Shown: piece after piece, positions 59,143 to 64,000 of the stretch
Layout: every line of letters begins with the position of its first letter
Numbering within the stretch: position 1 is the stretch's first letter
Source of the DNA: Ditylenchus dipsaci
Lineage: Eukaryota; Nematoda; Chromadorea; Rhabditida; Anguinidae
Assembly (NCBI GenBank): GCA_004194705.1
Contig: SADC01001280.1
Span: 806,001-870,000, forward strand
Direction: 5' to 3'
Length of the DNA: 64,000 bases
Made by a program: the position numbers and the translations under genes
The notes under the pieces: generated by a model
Told to the model about the DNA's origin: nothing
Seen by the model: only the letters and a program-made list of their open reading frames with translations
Database searches by the model: none

Positions 59143-60440
59143 GCAAGTAACCAGTTTATAAATTTTAAAGTGAAATAGTTAACAAAATAAATATTATTTG
59201 ATTAAGCATAAAATTGCTTAAAAAGTGAAGAAATTTAGTTGTTCGCTTTGTTCCTTGTAAGCATTTTCTTATTTGTGCAATGAGTCTTTTTGTGTTTACA
59301 TAGCTCATTTCCACATTGATTTTTTGTCTATTCAATTGGCGAAAATCATATGGACATGAAATACTATTAATGTTAAGAAAGTGAATTATTTGCACCTTTT
59401 AACCAATTCCTTCACTATGCAGTCGAAATCTTTACAGTCGAAATTTAGCGACACTGTTCAATAAAAAACCTTTTCTATAACTATTATACATCGTTTAATA
59501 CATGTATAATAATACATTGTAGGAAATTTTGTGTATCAAAGGGACATGCGATTAAGAAACATCCCAAAAATATGAATACAGTCAACCCCCTCTATAACGG
59601 AATCGTAATATTTACAGCCGAAACTTTGGTAGTCGGTGCTGTGAACCGGTGCCATAATTCTAAGATTTACAACACTTATGATAGCACACGTTCTAAATAC
59701 CAATGTGTAGCCACGATGTTGAACTTTTTCTTGTGTTATCATAAAGATAGAAGGCACCATCTCAGAACTAAGCTACAAAAATATTCCAGTTCTACCCTTA
59801 TCGTGGTTTTTTGAAGACTTCGAAGCCGATCTCCTAATTTTAAGTAACGTGGTAAAAGCTGTAGCACTCGATTATAGAGGTCTCGGGGTAATTTTCAAAA
59901 AAATATCAATAAGGTCTTTGAAAAAAGTCTTTATTAAAGGACCATCGCTGTTGATGACAATGGTAATTTTGAGTTTTTGAATTGGCGGGGGGCAGCCAAA
60001 AATACGGAAAATGTTTTTTTGGATTATTTTTTTATTCGCATTTGAAATTTATGTATCAGACGAGGCCAATCTAGTATCAGCCACAACAATTTATTGCTCA
60101 ATGAAAGGCGGCGAAGTCGTCCGACCGGGCATGGTAGAGCAACGTTGGGCACGACTAGAAGATGTTTCTCAGTTTTGGGAAAATTTCAAATGCAGATAAA
60201 AAAAATTCGAAAAACATTTTCAAAATAAAAGAGTTGTCATCCGCCAATTCGAAATTGTCATTGTCGCCAACGGCGATGGTCTTTTAAAATGTAAAAATTA
60301 TTTGCATGCTATCTTGGTCAAGCAAATATTTGTAAAATAATTTATCCCTATATATTTTTGACGATTAAAAGTTGACAATCATTTCAAATATTTGATTTGG
60401 ATTTATTGTTTTATCAATGTAATGTGGTTTCGATAACTCA
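59143..60440. other. Intergenic region with two MITEs
   Basis: 59578 onward: ACAGTCAACCCCCTCTATAACG, an end of the ACAGTC family, with TCGATTATAGAGGTCTCGGG at about 59870 as the weaker partner. Then copy D of the GGACCAT family (59934-60287). Otherwise AT-rich. No gene is visible; promoter sequence of the DUF1647 gene should lie just above 59142. Confidence 0.5.
59934..60287. repeat. TTAAAGGACCATCGC palindromic element with tRNA-like loop (copy D)
   Basis: TTAAAGGACCATCGCTGTTG on the left and CAACGGCGATGGTCTTTTAA on the right, inner AATTGGCGGGG / CCGCCAATTC inverted. The loop has AAGTCGTCCGACCGGGCATG and GAGCAACGTTGGGCACGACTAG, homologous to the loop of copy A (AAGTCGTCCTATCTGGTAAT, GAGCAACGTTGGGCTCGACTAG). 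Confidence 0.75.
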
Positions 60441-62264
60441 TCACTTGGATTGTCCACTACCCAATAAGGCATTTTGTACTAAATATGTTTTAGTGTAATA
60501 TTTATTCAAGGGCCTAAAAACAACCTTGCGTGCAGATAGTTTTTCCCAGTCGAGATCTTTCAAAAATGGGTGGTCTCTCACATGTTTTCCATTAGATCCA
60601 AGACGTCGGGCAGGGTTATGTTCAAGCAGCTCTGTAATAAAGTCCCTTCCAGTTTTAGAGGCATTGTTCACAACTTTAGCATTGGAATGAAAAATCTTCT
60701 TGACAAACTTAACAAAATATTTTTAGAAATTTTGCTGTCATTTAAGTCAAATCAACCTGTTCGTCTTTTATATTTCCCAAGGTTTGTTCTATTGTTTGTT
60801 GGTTGTGTGGTGGTATCAAACTAAAAGGTGTATATCCGTAGAAAAGAACAAAAGTTACAACACCTAGGCTCCACCAATCGACACTTTTATCGTGAGGCTA
60901 CAGAATCAATAATGTTGTGACAAGAATATATGATTAAGAAGCAACCTGGTTTTTGAGAATTTCAGGAGCAACATAGTGCGGGCTACCTACCGATGAAGTG
61001 TCTTTCTCTTTTCCATCGAAAATTTTAGAAAGACCAAAGTCCGTCAACTGAAAAACTGAGAAAAGCTGGTTAACGTGGTACTAGCCGATAGGTATATTTT
61101 GAAAGGTGAAATCAAAAAAATATTTTGACTAAACTCCGGAAAAAAGTAATCAAATTGTGAAAGAGCATCGGTGGCTGAAGGCCTGTTCACAATGGTGGCA
61201 TTAAAGGGAGGGAGGTAAAGTTACTCAGGTTTGAAAAAGTGGCCTCGCTAGTTACTCAAGCGTTTGCGTTTTTTGTCCCAAAGTGGTGTTGCAGGTTCGA
61301 TCCCACGTGGTGACATGCTATTTATTTTGACTTGTTTGACCAGTTTCACAAGTAATTATACTTTTTTGACGCCAGATTCGGAAACAGCGACCCAAATTAC
61401 TCCTAGAACTGGTCAAACAAGCCAAAATAAATAGCATGTCACCACGTGGGATCAAACCTGTAACACCGTTTTGTGGCAAAAAAACGCAAACGCTTACGAA
61501 CTGCGCCGTGGCTATAATGGCATAGCAGCGGCGCAGTGTAAAATCAGGTGTCGGTTCTATTCTGTTGGAAGCATTATTTTTTCTCGACTGTTGCTAAATT
61601 CCGCCACCTTTTTGTTTGCATTCCGCTGGTGCACACCTTTCAAAGTATTCTCATCGTCGACGGTCATGTCCCTTTCATGAAACCACTTAAAATGTTTAAA
61701 AAAACCGAAACACAAAGAAAATAGTTTGAAAATAAAATTTTACTTGAAGGTGTCCATCCTCAGTTACAAGCACATTTTCGGGTTTAATATCTCGGTGCCC
61801 AATATTGTGTGCGTGCAAATGTTCTATGGCTAATACTAGTTCTGCAACATACAACTGAACATCACTTTCTTTGAATAATTTTTTTGAGTGGGACATAGAC
61901 TTTATCAAATGATAAAGTTCTCCGCCTTTCACTAATTCCAAGATAATGTAAATGTTTTCTTCATCCTAAATTTGTTCCAGTAAAAAGTGAACGATTTCAC
62001 TAAAAAGGTTTCAAACCCAGTCTAAAGCCTCCATATCAACAGTGAATTTAGAATTTATAGTGGTTAATACACTTATTTCCGTCTGCAAATGGTTGAGACT
62101 GTCACTTCCTCCATCAATTATTTTTTAACGTTCAAAGTTTTCATGGCAAACAAATTATTTGTTCTTTTTTGCTGAACTTTTGTAACCATACCAAATTTTC
62201 CTTGACCCAAAGCTGGCTGCTTAGGAAACTGTATATAATGAGACAATCGGTCAGCTCCTTTTGC
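60441..62264 (-). CDS. AGC-type Ser/Thr protein kinase
   Basis: Exons: 62264-62130, 62082-62017, 61965-61744, 61047-60946, 60897-60832 and 60707-60441. All kinase landmarks are present in order: glycine loop LGQGKFGMV, lysine FAMKTLN, helix [16 protein letters not shown], hinge [17 protein letters not shown], catalytic [48 protein letters not shown], and the AGC-type [10 protein letters not shown] with [12 protein letters not shown]. The catalytic residues are intact, so the enzyme should be active. The product may be RSK/S6K- or PKG-like; the subfamily is not certain. The N-terminus is probably longer: no start codon is visible before 62264, and kinase-like exons lie further upstream. Introns carry palindromes (61195-61530). 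Confidence 0.85.
61195..61530. repeat. Palindromic element with a perfect B box in each arm
   Basis: GCGTTTGCGTTTTTTGTCCC, GGTTCGATCCCACGTGGTGA on the left; TCACCACGTGGGATCAAACC and AAAAAAACGCAAACGC on the right. The left arm contains GGTTCGATCCC, an exact Pol III B box; the right arm has it mutated. Loop about 61330-61400. Lies in a kinase intron. Flanks GCCTGTTCACAATGGTGGCA / TGGCTATAATGGCATAGC extend the symmetry loosely. Confidence 0.75.
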
Positions 62265-62282
62265 CTGAACACTTTTATTTTA

Positions 62283-62420
62283 GGCAGCAGTACACTATAC
62301 CGCCTAGCTCGAAAATGCCGGAAATCGTATTTTTCAACGTTTTAGCCCTAAAAACTGGCAGAAAGGTGTTTATAAGGAGCGGCCAACATTTTTGAAAAAA
62401 AATTCACAAAAGATTTAACT
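62283..62420. repeat. GCAGTACACTATACCGCCTAGCTC repeat fragment
   Basis: Matches the elements at 37608, 38079 and 38275. A probable inverted partner lies at 63186-63270 (AAAAAGTCAAATTTTGGTAGATTTT, CCCGGCC, TTGCACGTTTCAAAGGCTAAAAC). Together they may bound a composite insertion that includes copy E and the GCTCAAACGACA element. Confidence 0.6.
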
Positions 62421-62445
62421 TTTTGACTTGGGATACCGAGGTCAT

Positions 62446-62774
62446 TTAAAGGACCATAGCCGTCGCCGACAACGAGAATTTCACACGTTGGAATGCGCGC
62501 GGGACACCACTTTTATTTTTTGTTGTTTTTCAAATGAAGTTGCTCGCATTAGAATAGGGAGATACAAACAAGTTACTTGTTAGTGCAGTGGTAAAGCGCA
62601 TCAACCGGTCTAAATTGTTAGTGGGTTCGATCGCCAATGCCGGCTTTGCCTTTTAGATAATTTCATTACTAGTTTACTAAAAATATTCCTGAATATTTTC
62701 GCAATAATCGTAGTGTCCCGCGCGCATTCAAACGTATGAAATTCTCGTTGTCGGCAACGGCCTTGGTCCTTTAA
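62446..62774. repeat. TTAAAGGACCATAGCCG palindromic element with tRNA-like loop (copy E)
   Basis: TTAAAGGACCATAGCCGTCG on the left and CAACGGCCTTGGTCCTTTAA on the right, arms GACAACGAGAATTTC and GTGTCCCGCGCGCATTC. The loop (62577-62650) has TTAGTGCAGTGGTAAAGCGC, an A-box match, and GGGTTCGATCGCC, a B-box match. Confidence 0.8.
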
Positions 62775-62956
62775 CCATGTTTGGGTATATGGATAGTCAA
62801 ATGCATTTTCGTTAAGAGTCTTTATCTAACCATTCAAGCCTCTTCGGGCTTGCCTAAGCCGTTTCGAATCCTGAAAAAATAACAGATAGGACCAAGGTAA
62901 AGCACCCTCCACCCATTGAGTAGGGCCGAGTTTTTCATGCGAATGGCCTTATTTTA

Positions 62957-63165
62957 CGGCTGCATGACGTTTGCTCAAACGACAGTTGCTCAAAGTACTA
63001 ATTGCTCAAACGACACTTTCTCAAACGACACAACGCCAAAAAGAACGCCAAAAACGCAAAACGCCAAAAAGTAAATTGATGAGCAAGTGTCGTTTTGAGC
63101 AATAGTCGTTTGAGAAACTATCATTTGAGCAAGTGTCGTTTTTAGCAAACGTTATGCAGCCTATT
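62957..63165. repeat. GCTCAAACGACA foldback repeat
   Basis: GGCTGCATGACGTTTGCTCA on the left, inverted TTAGCAAACGTTATGCAGCC on the right; between them TTGCTCAAACGACAC units direct, then inverted GTGTCGTTTTGAGCAATA. A central AACGCCAAAAAG unit occurs three times. Confidence 0.8.
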
Positions 63166-63283
63166 TTACAGAACCTTAATCTCCGATGACAAAAAGTCAA
63201 ATTTTGGTAGATTTTTTTTTCGAAAATGCTTTGCCCGGCCTAAAAAAAATTTGCACGTTTCAAAGGCTAAAACATGATTAAAA

Positions 63284-63835
63284 ACTTACACGGAATTTGC
63301 TTGTAAATTTATTTCTAAGACTTATCAATGTGTGATCTATTTTCCAGGAAGCGTTATCCATTACTATATAAATATTATCATGATCCTAAAAACCATTTTT
63401 GATTTTAAAAACTAATTTTGCCAAACCCAAAGTAATGTGCGCATGCGAGAAACTGATAGAGCACCTATTTCAGTCTTTGCTTCTGTTATGCCTTTCATTT
63501 TAAAATTAATAATGGTTTTGATGCTTATGACTTTCATAACCATTATTACAGATGAGTCGGAAAGAAAATTTACTTCCACCACTTCTATAACGCCTAATAT
63601 TCCTCCATTTCGTTGGTCTATTATTGCTTTGTTTGGGTTTCTTTCCAAACTACGGAGCTGCATGTTGGCCTTAAAATAGGGTTAAATCAATATTTTATAA
63701 TTTAGCTTCGAAGTCTAATACTAAAAGTCACAAACAATGTTTCCACGTGTTAGCTTGTTTTTTAAAAGGTTCAGTTCACATTCTAATTGCCAAGAAGTAA
63801 GATCCATTATTACGTAAATGTAGTTGTCATTCTTA
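63284..63835 (-). pseudogene. Partial, degenerate kinase-domain exons upstream of the AGC kinase
   Basis: Three exon-like segments on the kinase strand. 63835 to about 63728 reads NYIYVIMDLTSWQ, a kinase-hinge-like strand. About 63676-63420 reads GGILGVIEVVEV then IMVMKVISIKT and TEAKTEIGALSV, resembling glycine loop, lysine and helix C with loop glycines altered. 63386-63284 has a clean acceptor and GTAAGT donor and reads DNIYIVMDNASWKI, again hinge-like. Each stops after the N-lobe; no HRD or DFG follows before the real kinase at 62264. They could be decayed tandem duplicates or extra, alternatively used exons of that kinase gene. Function unknown. Confidence 0.45.
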
Positions 63836-64000
63836 AAAAAACTTTATTGAAAATATATATTTTAGTTTGGGATCAAGAGGATTATGAAACATTTTTAACC
63901 ATTTTTTTCAACGCTAAATGGGACCTAAAAACTTTTTCAATTTAATAAAACAAAATTTGTATAAAAGTCACTATTAAAGTTCAAACTCGATTTAACATAC

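Noticed and set aside
59572..59814. 80-codon + strand ORF as gene
   Set aside because: Lies in an ACAGTC-type MITE; composition and lack of splice or start context give no support.

Overview
The window is animal nuclear DNA. It is AT-rich, its protein-coding genes are split into many exons with introns from about 45 bp upward, and it carries dense families of short inverted-repeat DNA transposons. Acceptor sites mostly read TTTTCAG or TTTTAG. One gene belongs to DUF1647, a family best known from nematodes. Together with the small introns and the palindromes that begin TACCGTATTTTCTCTAATA, this suggests a nematode-like invertebrate, but the species is inferred and not proven.

Layout, left to right. 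Bases 215-15620 (+) hold the 3' part of a large cadherin: several extracellular cadherin repeats, a membrane-proximal domain, one membrane span and a short tail. Its introns carry transposons, including a 3.36-kb hAT element (7136-10498) with a perfect 8-bp target duplication. Bases 17517-21756 (+) hold a gene of about 548 codons that I do not recognise. Bases 25606-36339 (+) and 38543-40870 (+) encode two pepsin-like (A1) aspartic peptidase homologues that have lost the DTG signatures. A complete UBE2R/CDC34-type ubiquitin-conjugating enzyme gene (34219-35089, -) lies inside the last intron of the first of them. Then follow RMC1 (41664-45147, -), LRPPRC (45424-50541, +), NSRP1 (51571-53604, -), ITFG2 (53872-55383, +), a DUF1647 membrane protein (55507-59142, -) and an AGC-type protein kinase (60441-62264, -) with kinase-like fragments upstream of it (to 63835).

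RMC1/LRPPRC and NSRP1/ITFG2 are two head-to-head pairs about 270 bp apart, probably sharing bidirectional promoters. RMC1 (late endosome/lysosome Rab7 activation) and ITFG2 (KICSTOR, amino-acid signalling to TORC1) both act at the lysosome. The other genes look like ordinary, unrelated neighbours.

Nearly every long gene shows one or more single-base frame slips, usually one base missing in a short A, T or G run. This most likely reflects uncorrected assembly errors, so exact proteins should not be taken from this sequence. The most interesting non-genic signals are palindromic elements whose loops hold tRNA-like A/B boxes, palindromes whose copies carry private but internally matched end sequences, and the nested pseudopeptidase/UBE2R locus.
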